Shown here piece after piece: positions 26,210 through 33,752 of a stretch of 64,000 bases of DNA. Position 1 is the first letter of the stretch. Every line of letters starts with the position of its first letter. The stretch is from positions 62,001-126,000 of the forward strand of contig NZ_BMSE01000020.1 of NCBI RefSeq assembly GCF_014648995.1. The letters are read 5' to 3'. Source of the DNA: Streptomyces massasporeus (GTDB lineage: Bacteria; Actinomycetota; Actinomycetes; Streptomycetales; Streptomycetaceae). The translations under genes were made by a program, and so were the position numbers. The notes under the pieces are model-generated. The model worked only from the letters and a program-made list of their open reading frames with translations, was not told the DNA's origin and searched no databases.

Positions 26210-26977
26210 TCAGCGCAGCACCAGGTGGACAAGGGCGACCGTGCCGACCGACACGATCAGGGTCCGCAGCACGGCCGGGCTGAAACGGCGTCCCGTTCTG
26301 GCTCCGATGAGGCCGCCGAGCGCTGATCCGGCGGCGATGAGCAGGACGGCCGTCCAGTCGAAGTGGGCGAAGAACAGGAACAGCACGGCTGCGACGGTGT
26401 TGACGACGGCGGCCAGCACGTTCTTCACGGCGTTGAGCCGCTGCAGCGTCTCATCGAGCAGCATGCCCATCAGGGAGACGTAGATGATGCCCTGCGCGGC
26501 GGAGAAGTAGCCGCCGTAGACGCTGGCCAGCGTCAGCCCGGTGAACAGCAGGGGTCCGCCGTCGCGGCGCACGGGGCTGCTCCCCGTCTCGCGACGGCGG
26601 CGCACCCTCTTCGCGATCCAGGGCTGGCACGCGACCAGGACGAGGGCGAGGCCCACCAGGACCGGCACGATCCGTTCGAACGCCGACGCGGGCAGGGTCA
26701 GCAGCAGGACGGCGCCCGCGAGGCCGCCCAGCACGGCGCCGATGCCGAGCAGCAGGACGCGCCGCCGCTGGCCTCGCAGTTCCTCGCGGTAGCCGATGGC
26801 CGCGGTGATGGAACCGGGGACCAGGCCCAGGCCGTTGGACACCGTGGCCGTGACCGGGGGCATGCCGGTGGCGAGCAGGACCGGAAAGGTGATCAGCGTC
26901 CCCGAGCCGACGACGGCGTTGACGGCCCCGGCGCCCGTGCCGGCGGCGAGCACGGCGGCCATTTCCCACGGCGTCAC
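26210..26977 (-). CDS. TSUP-family (TauE/SafE) permease
   Basis: 255-residue membrane protein with about eight hydrophobic helices and the TSUP signatures GAGAVNAVVGSGTLITFPVLLATG near 14 and GGYFSAAQGI near 158 in its two halves. TauE/SafE permeases move sulfite, sulfonates or organic anions. GTG 26977 follows GGAGGGG at about 6 nt. It is convergent with the MMPL gene (12 bp apart) and stands alone on its strand. No adjacent sulfonate-metabolism gene hints at the substrate. Confidence 0.87.
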   Translation of the reverse strand: MTPWEMAAVLAAGTGAGAVNAVVGSGTLITFPVLLATGMPPVTATVSNGLGLVPGSITAAIGYREELRGQRRRVLLLGIGAVLGGLAGAVLLLTLPASAFERIVPVLVGLALVLVACQPWIAKRVRRRRETGSSPVRRDGGPLLFTGLTLASVYGGYFSAAQGIIYVSLMGMLLDETLQRLNAVKNVLAAVVNTVAAVLFLFFAHFDWTAVLLIAAGSALGGLIGARTGRRFSPAVLRTLIVSVGTVALVHLVLR

Positions 26978-27094
26978 GCCGCCCCTCCGCCGCGTGTGCC
27001 GTTCCAGGTGAGGTTCATGGGGCCCACGCTAGGGGGTGGCCGGTTCGGCGGCGGTCGAAGGGTGCCGGTGTGCGCCCCTGGCCGGACACGCGGA

Positions 27095-27128
27095 ACGGCG
27101 GCGGGATCCGGTGGGATCCCGCCGCCGT
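27095..27128. terminator. 15-bp hairpin terminator
   Basis: 27095-27109 (ACGGCGGCGGGATCC) pairs perfectly with 27114-27128 around GGTG. It lies 36 nt beyond the stop of the minus-strand DUF1996 gene. Confidence 0.75.
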
Positions 27129-27163
27129 CACCGCCTCACGCCGGGGCGTGATGTCCAGCCGCC

Positions 27164-29275
27164 TCACATGTGGCTGCGCCTCACCCGGCGGAGGACGACG
27201 AAGCCCGCGATGACCAGGACGGCACCCGCCGCGGCCGGCCAGAGCTGGGCGCCGGTGTCGGCCAGGCCGCCTCCGCCGACCGCCTGCGGCTCCGTCCGGG
27301 ACGGGACCGACGGGGCCGGGGCGGCACTCGTCGCCTGGCCGACGGCCTGGGAGCCGCCGAGGCCATCGGTGTCCTCGTCGTCGCCGTTCTTCGAACCGCC
27401 GCCCTGCTCGGCGGCGTTGCCGTCGGCGGAGGCCGTCGCCTTCACCTCAGGCTGGGCGCCACCGGGAGCCGTGGACGCGTCGCCGGGCTCCGGCTCGGGG
27501 TCCGGTTCGTCCGCCGGGGGCTTCGCGGCCCCACCCTTGCCGTCGTCGCCGTCGTCGCCCTGGTCACCGGGCTTGCCGCCGCCGTTCCCGTTCTGCGGGG
27601 CGTCAGGCGTCTTGGTCGGCTCCTCCTGCGGGGCCTCCGGCGCCTTCGTCGGCTCCTCCTGAGGAGCCTCGGGCGTCTTGGTCGGCTCCTCCTGCGGGGC
27701 CTCCGGCGTCTTGGTCGGCTCCTCCTGGGGCTCCTCGCCCGGTGCCGGGTTCTGTCCGCCGTCCGCTCCGGCTCCGCACTTACGGCCGTCGTTGATGCAG
27801 TCGACCATCTCCCCCATCAGATCCTCGTCGAAGATGTTGATGAAGTCGCCGTGGTCCGTGACCGGCTTGTGCAACTGCTCCGGGAAGGAGTCGACCGCGA
27901 AGAGCGGTGTCGTACGGCCGCCGTCCTGCAGGCTCGGCGCATCGATGTCGTAGACGATGCGCTGGACCAGCTGCGGGATGGGGCGGAAGCCGGACGGGCA
28001 GTTCCCGGCGGCGTCCGCGAACGCCACGTGGGTGCGGTGGTTGGCGCTGTCGATGTTGCGGCCGTCCCAGCAGCTCTGGAACTTGAAGGTCCGTACGACG
28101 TCGCTGCCCTGCGGGCACAGCGGGTACTTGTCCTTCAGCTGCCGGTCCTCGAAACCGGTGCAGCTCCACGAGGCGTTGGCGTTGGCCGGGCCGTTCACGA
28201 ACGACTTGGCGTCGCCGGTGATGATGCGCAGCAGCCGCGGCATGGCCGTGACCTTCTCGCGCGGGTTGCCGACGAACGTCAGCGTGACCTGCTTCGGCGT
28301 GACGATCTCGCCGGCGTTGCCCTCGATGCCGCCGCCCGGCTTCTGGGCGTCCTGCTCCTGGGCACCGTTCTGCAGGCGCACGACGGGCCAGTAGTAGGAC
28401 GACTTGTCGCCCTGGTCGTCGCAGCTGGTCTCGGCCTTCGCGAGGTCCTGGTCGCTGGCGAAGGCGTTGTTGGACTGGTTGCCGACGTAGTCGTGGAAGT
28501 GGTGGGCGCCGTTGGTGACGCCCGGGGCGGCGATGATGTTGTCGGAGTTGAACAGGCCGTTCTCGTTCACACCGCAACTCGTGGCGAAGGAACCGCCGGA
28601 CGCACCGGCCTTGTCGTTCACGTTGGGCTGGACGCTCTTGATGTCCGCGAAGTCGGCGGCGACGGGGCCGTTGCCCGCCTGCCCGCCGTTGGCACCCTGC
28701 CCCTGGCCGTTCCCCTGCTCCTGACCGGCCTGGCCCTGCTCCTCGGCGGGCTGGCCGTCACCGCCGTCCTGGCCTTCGCCCTGCGCGGGGGCCTCGTTGC
28801 CGTCCTCGACGGTGCAGGCGGCGAGGGCATCGAGTCCTTCGGGGCGGTCCCCGACGCGCTCGATGGCGATCGCGATGCGCTCGAGGGTCGCGGCCCGCTT
28901 CTCCTTCAACGGGTTCACGACCGCGTTGTCGGCGAAGCCGGGGTCCTGCTGCACCTGCTGGGCCGATTCGCTCAGCCGCTGATAGGCCTTGGCTATCTGC
29001 TCGTCGAGGAGGGCGAGTTCCTTGTCGACCTCCCCTCGCGCCTGTTCGGGGACCGAGGTCAGCTTGCTGCCGACGTCCGGGCAGTCGATCGTCGCGCCCG
29101 CGGTCCGAACCCCCGTGCCGGACCGTGTCTCGGCGGAGTCGCCGCCCGAACCTCCGTCCGTGGCGGAGGCGTAGACGTTCGCGGCCATCAGGCCGCCTCC
29201 GCCCAGGATCAGTGCGAATGCGGCGAAGGTCGCGCGTCGTGGGCCGGTAGGGCGTCTTCGCGTGTTGCGTCCCAA
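27164..29275 (-). CDS. DUF1996 protein with LAxTG sortase anchor
   Basis: 703-residue cell-wall protein. Order: signal/anchor segment (about 15-35), helical region with EVDKELALLDEQIAKAYQRL, a Gln/Gly-rich linker (160-205), DUF1996 domain about 215-495 (NGAHHFHDYVGNQSNNAFASD, NHRTHVAFADAAGNCPSGF), a Pro/Glu linker with four EEPTK(T/A)PEAPQ-like units, and a C-terminal LADTG (671-675), hydrophobic helix and RRVRRSHM tail. LAxTG is the streptomycete sortase E signal. DUF1996 is found in secreted fungal and bacterial proteins; its activity is not settled. TTG 29275 follows AGGAG at 7 nt. A CGAAA-AC-TTTCG palindrome lies at 29361-29372, upstream of the start. Confidence 0.85.
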   Translation of the reverse strand: MGRNTRRRPTGPRRATFAAFALILGGGGLMAANVYASATDGGSGGDSAETRSGTGVRTAGATIDCPDVGSKLTSVPEQARGEVDKELALLDEQIAKAYQRLSESAQQVQQDPGFADNAVVNPLKEKRAATLERIAIAIERVGDRPEGLDALAACTVEDGNEAPAQGEGQDGGDGQPAEEQGQAGQEQGNGQGQGANGGQAGNGPVAADFADIKSVQPNVNDKAGASGGSFATSCGVNENGLFNSDNIIAAPGVTNGAHHFHDYVGNQSNNAFASDQDLAKAETSCDDQGDKSSYYWPVVRLQNGAQEQDAQKPGGGIEGNAGEIVTPKQVTLTFVGNPREKVTAMPRLLRIITGDAKSFVNGPANANASWSCTGFEDRQLKDKYPLCPQGSDVVRTFKFQSCWDGRNIDSANHRTHVAFADAAGNCPSGFRPIPQLVQRIVYDIDAPSLQDGGRTTPLFAVDSFPEQLHKPVTDHGDFINIFDEDLMGEMVDCINDGRKCGAGADGGQNPAPGEEPQEEPTKTPEAPQEEPTKTPEAPQEEPTKAPEAPQEEPTKTPDAPQNGNGGGKPGDQGDDGDDGKGGAAKPPADEPDPEPEPGDASTAPGGAQPEVKATASADGNAAEQGGGSKNGDDEDTDGLGGSQAVGQATSAAPAPSVPSRTEPQAVGGGGLADTGAQLWPAAAGAVLVIAGFVVLRRVRRSHM

Positions 29276-29404
29276 GGGTGCTCTCCTGCGCTTGTGGCGT
29301 GCCGGGCATGAAAATCCCCTCGCCCCATACGTACGGGAGCACCGGTGCGTTCACTAAGCTCGAAAACTTTCGGAGAACTCTCATGAAGGACGCACCGGCC
29401 CGAG

Positions 29405-29432
29405 CCCCGCCGGACGGTGCCGTCCGGCGGGG
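29405..29432. terminator. 13-bp hairpin terminator of the LPMO gene
   Basis: 29405-29417 (CCCCGCCGGACGG) pairs with 29420-29432 around TG, 9 nt beyond the minus-strand LPMO stop codon. Confidence 0.8.
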
Positions 29433-29441
29433 AGGCGCAGG

Positions 29442-30122
29442 TCAGCGGAAGTTCACGTCACTGCACAGGAAGTAGGTCTGGTCCATGTGCGAGGCCTGCC
29501 AGATCGTGTAGACGACGTGCCGGCCACTGAGTCCCGAAGTGCTCACGGGGATCTCGTAGTTCTGGCTGGGCGCGTACCTGCCGGTGCGCTTGACGAGCTG
29601 GAGGTCGTTCCAGGTCAGCGGCCGGGTGGTGGGGTCGAAGCCCTGCCGCGTGACGTAGACCAGGAAGTAGTCGGCGCCGTGACTGGCCTGGTCGTGGAGC
29701 TTCACCGTGAAGTCGCCGGTGACGTCCGTGGTCTTCCAGGCGCCGACCGCGTCGAGGGAGTTGTACCGGCCGCCCTCGGTCCGGCCGCCGCTGCACAGCC
29801 GGCCGTCGGGAACGGCTGCGGGGAAGTTCCCGCCGGAGCCGTTGCGGTACAGGCCGTTCCAGTTCCACATGGCGTTGGGGTTGTCCTGCCAAGCCTGCCA
29901 GCACATGGGGTCGAGCCGCGCCATCTCGGGGTTCTGGAAGTCACTCCCCCAGCGCAGCCAGCAGCCGTAGTTGCGGGAAGCCGGGTCGACGACCGAGCCG
30001 TGGGCGACGGCGGTGCCGCTCCAGGGGATCAGGCTGAGCAGTGCGGCGACCAGGACGCTCAGGGCGAGTGTCAGACGGGACCTGAGCATGGGGGGATGTG
30101 CGCCATGACCATGACACTTCAT
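29442..30122 (-). CDS. AA10 lytic polysaccharide monooxygenase, secreted
   Basis: 226-residue precursor of a copper enzyme that oxidatively cleaves chitin or cellulose. The signal peptide ends GTAVA, exposing His41 (HGSVVDP) as the N-terminal copper-brace ligand. His148 in QASHGADYFLVYVT is the second ligand and the late Tyr/Phe region (QTYFLCSD) is in place. The catalytic domain fills the whole mature protein (about 186 residues); no CBM is attached. ATG 30122 has GAGAGAT upstream; ATG 30089 would also give a full signal peptide. A perfect TGGGAGCGCTCCCA operator upstream suggests cello-oligosaccharide control and hence a cellulose-type role. Confidence 0.93.
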   Translation of the reverse strand: MKCHGHGAHPPMLRSRLTLALSVLVAALLSLIPWSGTAVAHGSVVDPASRNYGCWLRWGSDFQNPEMARLDPMCWQAWQDNPNAMWNWNGLYRNGSGGNFPAAVPDGRLCSGGRTEGGRYNSLDAVGAWKTTDVTGDFTVKLHDQASHGADYFLVYVTRQGFDPTTRPLTWNDLQLVKRTGRYAPSQNYEIPVSTSGLSGRHVVYTIWQASHMDQTYFLCSDVNFR

Positions 30123-30188
30123 GATCTCTCGCTTTCGGGTGTGGGGGTGTGACGCGCTTCAGAGTCGCGCTTTCGATCATGTTTCGAT

Positions 30189-30204
30189 GTGGGAGCGCTC
30201 CCAC
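30189..30204. promoter_or_regulatory. CebR-type operator (perfect 14-bp palindrome)
   Basis: GTGGGAGCGCTCCCAC is a perfect 16-bp palindrome containing TGGGAGCGCTCCCA, the published CebR box of streptomycete cellulose/cellobiose genes. It lies 67-82 nt upstream of the LPMO start, between LPMO and the GNAT gene 3' end. Confidence 0.8.
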
Positions 30205-30266
30205 CGTCCAGACTGCATTCGATGACACGGGTCGGCAATGTTCGAATCGCGCCACTTCCGTATCGG

Positions 30267-30899
30267 TCAGAGCCGGTCGAGTTCCTTCGTGGTGCGTCCG
30301 AGATAGGTGGCCCCGCCCGGCTCGGGGACGTGGATCTCCGCGAAGCCCATGCGGTCGTAGAAGGCCCTGGCCCGGGTGTTGGCGGTGGCCATGGAGAGGT
30401 GGACGGCCGGCACTCCCCTGCCCTGGAGGGCCCCCAGGAGCGTCCGCATCAGGCGGCGTCCGTGACCGCGGCCCTGCCAGTCGGGCAGCAGGTCGATGTG
30501 CAGATGCGCGGGGTGACCGGCCAGTTCGGGAAGCACCATCCGTTCGGGGTGGTGCAGCAGGCCCGCGATCGCCTCGTCCGGGGTGCGCGGCGGCCGGGGA
30601 GGCTCCGGGTAGCGGTCGGCGACCAGCGGCAGCCATGTCACACGGAAGGCCTCGGCGAAGCGCGGGGTGTCGGCCGCGCCGAGGATGTAGCCGACCGCCC
30701 GCCCCTGCCCGTCGTCCACTACGAAGGCCAGGTCCGGCTCCAGATTCACGTACGGCGCGGCGAAGGTCACCGGGAAGATGCCCGGGTCGGCGTAGTGGGG
30801 GCGGCTGTCCTCGCCGTGGTGCGCGGTGCGGATGCAGATGTCGTCGAGGGCGGGACGGTCTTCGGGGCGGTACGGACGGATGGCGGGCGATGTGGTCAT
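30267..30899 (-). CDS. GNAT acetyltransferase resembling the HAT-like domain of O-GlcNAcase
   Basis: 210-residue GNAT protein. IRPYRPEDRPALDDICIRTA at the start, then LAFVVDDGQGRAVGYILGAADT, HIDLLPDWQGRGHGRRLM (acetyl-CoA loop Q/RxxGxG/A, about residue 140) and RAFYDRMGFAEI. The N-terminal pattern (PEDxPALxDICxRT…DPxIFxxxFAAPYVxLEPDLAFV) is that of the bacterial homologues of the C-terminal domain of animal O-GlcNAcase, for which CoA binding is doubtful. ATG 30899 lacks a good ribosome site; an upstream ATG at 30935 is in frame, but a CebR-like box sits between the two, favouring 30899. Acceptor unknown. Confidence 0.82.
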   Translation of the reverse strand: MTTSPAIRPYRPEDRPALDDICIRTAHHGEDSRPHYADPGIFPVTFAAPYVNLEPDLAFVVDDGQGRAVGYILGAADTPRFAEAFRVTWLPLVADRYPEPPRPPRTPDEAIAGLLHHPERMVLPELAGHPAHLHIDLLPDWQGRGHGRRLMRTLLGALQGRGVPAVHLSMATANTRARAFYDRMGFAEIHVPEPGGATYLGRTTKELDRL

Positions 30900-30918
30900 G
30901 ACTGCATCGTGCAGGGCG

Positions 30919-30932
30919 TGGGAGCGCTCCCT
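30919..30932. promoter_or_regulatory. CebR-like operator, one mismatch
   Basis: TGGGAGCGCTCCCT matches 13 of 14 bases of the CebR box and of the site at 30190-30203. It lies 20-33 nt upstream of the GNAT gene start, where a repressor would block its promoter or early transcript. Confidence 0.65.
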
Positions 30933-31011
30933 CAACCACTTTCGGAGCAGCAGAGGACTCCGGCTCGAACGAGCGCGGCTTAAGGGCCCGGCCTGGGGTT
31001 ACCCGGCTCAC

Positions 31012-32139
31012 ATGGTGAAGCTGCATATTCCGGGACGTAAAGAGCACGACGAGGCCGAGGCCCCGCCTCCGCAGAGCCCGGGCTCCGGGCCCGAGGCGGA
31101 CCGCCGGGAGTCTCCCGAGGCGGACCGCCATGACGCCCCCGCCCCCGCTTCCGAGGAGCCCGGACCGGACCCCGAGGTGGAGCGTGCGGCGCCGGACTCG
31201 CCGGCCGAGATGCCCCGGAAGTCGTGGGGCGCAATACTGAAGGGCAGCCTGCGGGAGTTCAAGGACGACGAACTGACCGACCGGGCGGCCGCGCTGACGT
31301 ACTACGGCGTGCTCGCGATGTTCCCGGCGCTTCTCGTGCTGGTGTCGATGCTGGGCCTCACCGGCCGGTCGACCACGGACAAGGTCACCGAGAACGTCCG
31401 CGAGCTCGTGCCCGGCTCGGCGGGCGACATCATCACCCGGGCCGTCGACCAGCTGCAGGGCAACGCCGGCATCGGCTCGCTGATGGCGATCGTCGGTCTG
31501 GTGCTGGCCGTGTGGTCGGCGTCCGGCTATGTGGGGGCGTTCATCCGCTCCGCCAACGCCGTCTACGACATGCCCGAGGGCCGGCCGGTGTGGAAGCTGC
31601 TGCCGATGAGGGTGGGTATCACGGTCGTGCTGCTGGTGATGGCCGTCATCAGCGCGCTGATCGTGGTGTTCTCGGGCGGGCTGGCGCAGCAGGCCGGAGA
31701 CGCGCTGGGCATCGGCGACACCGCGTTGACGGTGTGGTCGATCGCCAAGTGGCCCGTCCTGGTCCTGTTGGTCGTGAGCATGATCGCGATCCTGTACTGG
31801 GCGGCGCCGAACGCCAAGGTGAAGGGGTTCCGCTGGATCACTCCGGGCAGTTTCCTGGCCCTGCTGATCTGGATGGTCGCCTCCGCCGGTTTCGCGGTCT
31901 ACGTGGCCAACTTCGCCTCGTACAACAAGACCTACGGCACCATGGCCGGTGTCATCGTCTTCCTCATCTGGCTGTGGATCACCAATCTGGCGATCCTGCT
32001 GGGTCTGGAGTTCGACGCGGAGACGGTGCGGCAGCGGGCCATCGCCGGTGGGCATCCGCCGGAGGCCGAGCCGTACACCCAGCCGCGTGACACCCGGGCG
32101 TGGGACGAGCAGGACCGGCGCCGACTGGAAGAGACCTGA
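31012..32139 (+). CDS. YihY/BrkB-family membrane protein
   Basis: 375-residue protein. The first 65 residues are hydrophilic and Pro/Glu-rich. The YihY core follows: SLREFKDDELTDRAAALTYYGVLAMFPALLVLVSML near 85, VWSASGYVGAFIRSANAVYD near 165, and later helices ending FLIWLWITNLAILLGLEFDAE near 330; about six membrane helices in all. The family was once thought to include RNase BN; its real function is unknown, perhaps envelope export. ATG 31012 has no clear ribosome site. It is the only plus-strand gene between two minus-strand blocks; its 5' region is shared with the GNAT gene. Confidence 0.87.
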   Translation: MVKLHIPGRKEHDEAEAPPPQSPGSGPEADRRESPEADRHDAPAPASEEPGPDPEVERAAPDSPAEMPRKSWGAILKGSLREFKDDELTDRAAALTYYGVLAMFPALLVLVSMLGLTGRSTTDKVTENVRELVPGSAGDIITRAVDQLQGNAGIGSLMAIVGLVLAVWSASGYVGAFIRSANAVYDMPEGRPVWKLLPMRVGITVVLLVMAVISALIVVFSGGLAQQAGDALGIGDTALTVWSIAKWPVLVLLVVSMIAILYWAAPNAKVKGFRWITPGSFLALLIWMVASAGFAVYVANFASYNKTYGTMAGVIVFLIWLWITNLAILLGLEFDAETVRQRAIAGGHPPEAEPYTQPRDTRAWDEQDRRRLEET

Positions 32140-32153
32140 CCCGGTCGGCCGGG

Positions 32154-32606
32154 TCAGCCCATGAGTCCGGCGGCAACGGTCGCGCCCAGTTCCCAGCACC
32201 GTTCGAGGTCGCCCTTGTCCGGCTCGCCGGTCACGGTGACGGCCTCTGCGGTGCGGCGCCAGCCGAGGCCCGTGGTGACCGACTCGATCCCGCGCACCGC
32301 GCCGGTGACGTCGTTGCCGCCGTGCACCCAGTAGCCGAAGGGGCGGCCGCGGGTCGCGTCCAGGCACGGGTAGTAGACCTGGTCGAAGAAGTGCTTGAGG
32401 GCGCCGGACATGTAGCCGAGGTTCGCGGGTGTGCCGAGAAGGAAGCCGTCGGCGGCGAGGACGTCGGAGGCGGTGGCGGACAGCGCGGGCACGCGGACGA
32501 CCCGGACGTCCTCGATGTCGGGGTCCGTCGCCCCGGAGACGACGGCTTCGAACATCGCCTGGCAGTTCGGCGAGGGCGTGTGATGGACGATCAGCAAGGT
32601 GGCCAC
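32154..32606 (-). CDS. flavodoxin-fold (NADPH-dependent FMN reductase-like) protein
   Basis: 150-residue flavodoxin-like domain: ATLLIVHHTPSPNCQAM (FMN phosphate loop) at residues 2-18, ADGFLLGTPANLGYMSGALKHFFDQ near 60, and GRPFGYWVHGGNDVTGAVRGIE near 95. Such proteins are quinone or FMN reductases or electron carriers. GTG 32606 has AAGG about 9 nt upstream and starts exactly at the first strand; ATG further up adds unstructured residues. It converges with the YihY gene 14 bp away and is separated from the DUF3618 operon by an 18-bp hairpin. Confidence 0.82.
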   Translation of the reverse strand: MATLLIVHHTPSPNCQAMFEAVVSGATDPDIEDVRVVRVPALSATASDVLAADGFLLGTPANLGYMSGALKHFFDQVYYPCLDATRGRPFGYWVHGGNDVTGAVRGIESVTTGLGWRRTAEAVTVTGEPDKGDLERCWELGATVAAGLMG

Positions 32607-32644
32607 GGCACCCGACCTTGCCGTCCGGACACCCGTCACGCAAG

Positions 32645-32682
32645 CCCGGGCCCCGTCACCGCGTGCGGTGACGGGGCCCGGG
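32645..32682. terminator. perfect 18-bp hairpin terminator
   Basis: 32645-32662 pairs perfectly with 32665-32682 around GT. It lies downstream of the DUF3618 gene and upstream of the flavodoxin gene on the minus strand. Confidence 0.85.
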
Positions 32683-32693
32683 TGCCGCTGTCG

Positions 32694-32771
32694 CTCAGCC
32701 GTTGCCGCGACGGCTGGTCGGCAGGCAGACCACTCAGCGGTTGCCGCGACGGCGGATCAGCAGGCAGGCCA
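32694..32771. repeat. exact-length 39-bp tandem duplication across the DUF3618 stop codon
   Basis: 32694-32732 and 32733-32771 are adjacent 39-bp copies with about 34 identical bases. The second copy holds the last 12 codons of the DUF3618 gene and its TGA. The first repeats them in frame, so reading through the stop would add a near-copy of the C-terminus and then meet a second TGA. Confidence 0.75.
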
Positions 32772-33165
32772 CGAGAACGACGCCCGCGCCCGCCAGCAGC
32801 GCGGCCCGGTGGTCGCGCACCTGCTGCGGGGCCTTGTCCTGCCAGACCTGCTCGGCCTGTGCGGCCTTCTCCTTCGCGCCCTGAGCGGCGACGGCGCCCT
32901 TCTGCTTCACCGGCTCGGGCAGCTTCTCCTCCACGGTGTGGGCGACCTGCGCTGCCTTGGCCCTGGCCTGCCCGCTCCATTCCTGGGCCTTGGCCCCGGC
33001 CTGCTCCCTGACCGCGACGGCCTTCTCACGGGCGCGGGTCTTGACGTCGGCCCGGTCCGCCAGTGCCTGGACGGTGTCGCCGAGTTCGTGGCGGGTGTGC
33101 TCGACCTGCTCGCGCAGCTCCTGCTGGCTGCGGGCGGTCGGCTCGTCGTGCGGGGGCTGGGTCAT
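32734..33165 (-). CDS. DUF3618 domain membrane protein
   Basis: 143-residue protein. The DUF3618 signature is at the N-terminus (ELREQVEHTRHELGDTVQALADRADVKTRAREKA, residues 15-50), then an Ala/Lys/Gln helical region and one membrane helix near the end (LLAGAGVVLVACLL) followed by RRRGNR. The family is actinobacterial, tail-anchored and of unknown function, usually next to a holin-like gene, as here. ATG 33165 overlaps the upstream stop as ATGA, so translation is coupled. The 3' end carries a tandem duplication. Confidence 0.85.
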   Translation of the reverse strand: MTQPPHDEPTARSQQELREQVEHTRHELGDTVQALADRADVKTRAREKAVAVREQAGAKAQEWSGQARAKAAQVAHTVEEKLPEPVKQKGAVAAQGAKEKAAQAEQVWQDKAPQQVRDHRAALLAGAGVVLVACLLIRRRGNR

Positions 33166-33605
33166 CGCTGTGCACTCTCCTTGATCTCGGCCACGTCGGC
33201 CTTCACGCTGTCGATGGTTTGCTGCGGGGCGGGCGGGGTGGCGCTGCGCACCTGCTTGCGGCCGGCCAGCGCCGTGAGGCCCGTGGCGAGGGCCAGTACG
33301 CCCGTGACGATCAGCGCCGCCGCCCACACCGGCAGCGGTACGGCCAGGGCGGCGATCACCGTGGCGACCAGGGCCTGGAGGGTGACGAAGCCGAGTACGC
33401 CGGCTCCGCCGAACAGGCCGCCGCCTTTGCCGAAGCGCTTGCCCTTCTCGGTCATCTCCGCCTGGGCGAGACGCATCTCACCGCGCACCAGGTCGGTCAG
33501 TTGCTCGGTGGCCCGCTGCACCAGCTCGCCCACCGGCTCGTCCCCGGCCGCCGGCGCGCTCCCCGAGCGGGGCGCGGCGGGGGCCGTGTGGTGCGTGTCC
33601 GTCAT
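33162..33605 (-). CDS. phage holin family (Phage_holin_3_6-like, PF07332) protein
   Basis: 147-residue membrane protein with N-terminal GELVQRATEQLTDLVRGEMRLAQAEMTEKGKRFGKGGG (residues about 25-65), two hydrophobic helices (about 66-88 and 93-113) and a charged tail. This actinobacterial 'holin' family is chromosomal and not phage-linked; it accompanies DUF3618 proteins and probably acts in envelope stress. ATG 33605 is preceded by GGGAGGTGATC, an almost perfect anti-16S match, so it should be translated strongly. A GGGTAC-type stress promoter on this strand lies at 33712-33734. Confidence 0.85.
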   Translation of the reverse strand: MTDTHHTAPAAPRSGSAPAAGDEPVGELVQRATEQLTDLVRGEMRLAQAEMTEKGKRFGKGGGLFGGAGVLGFVTLQALVATVIAALAVPLPVWAAALIVTGVLALATGLTALAGRKQVRSATPPAPQQTIDSVKADVAEIKESAQR

Positions 33606-33619
33606 GGCGATCACCTCCC

Positions 33620-33643
33620 GTTCCGTAGTTCGGGGCCGGGTAC
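33620..33643 (+). promoter_or_regulatory. sigma-B-like promoter (weak match)
   Basis: GTTC (33620-33623), 14 bp, then GGGTAC (33638-33643). The -10 box is exact for the streptomycete sigma-B group; the -35 matches 3 of the GNNT/GTTT bases. It points to the SRPBCC gene at 33753. Confidence 0.4.
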
Positions 33644-33711
33644 CAGCAACAGCGGAAAAGACACCTGGTGAGACAAGTTGCGATGACGATGAGTGAGCGG
33701 CGCGAGATCCG

Positions 33712-33734
33712 GTACCCGTCCGTCGCTCACACAC
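33712..33734 (-). promoter_or_regulatory. sigma-B-like promoter of the holin/DUF3618 operon
   Basis: On the minus strand GTGT (33731-33734), 13 bp, GGGTAC (33712-33717), about 107 nt before the holin ATG. It is divergent from the plus-strand GGGTAC box. Confidence 0.4.
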
Positions 33735-33752
33735 AAGAGACGGAGGTTCGCC

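Noticed and set aside
27602..27735. Repeated DNA inside the DUF1996 gene as a mobile or regulatory repeat
   Set aside because: It is explained by the encoded EEPTK(T/A)PEAPQ linker units.
33162..33605. Holin-like gene taken as a prophage sign
   Set aside because: This family is a normal actinobacterial chromosomal gene paired with DUF3618; no other phage gene, integrase or attachment repeat is present.
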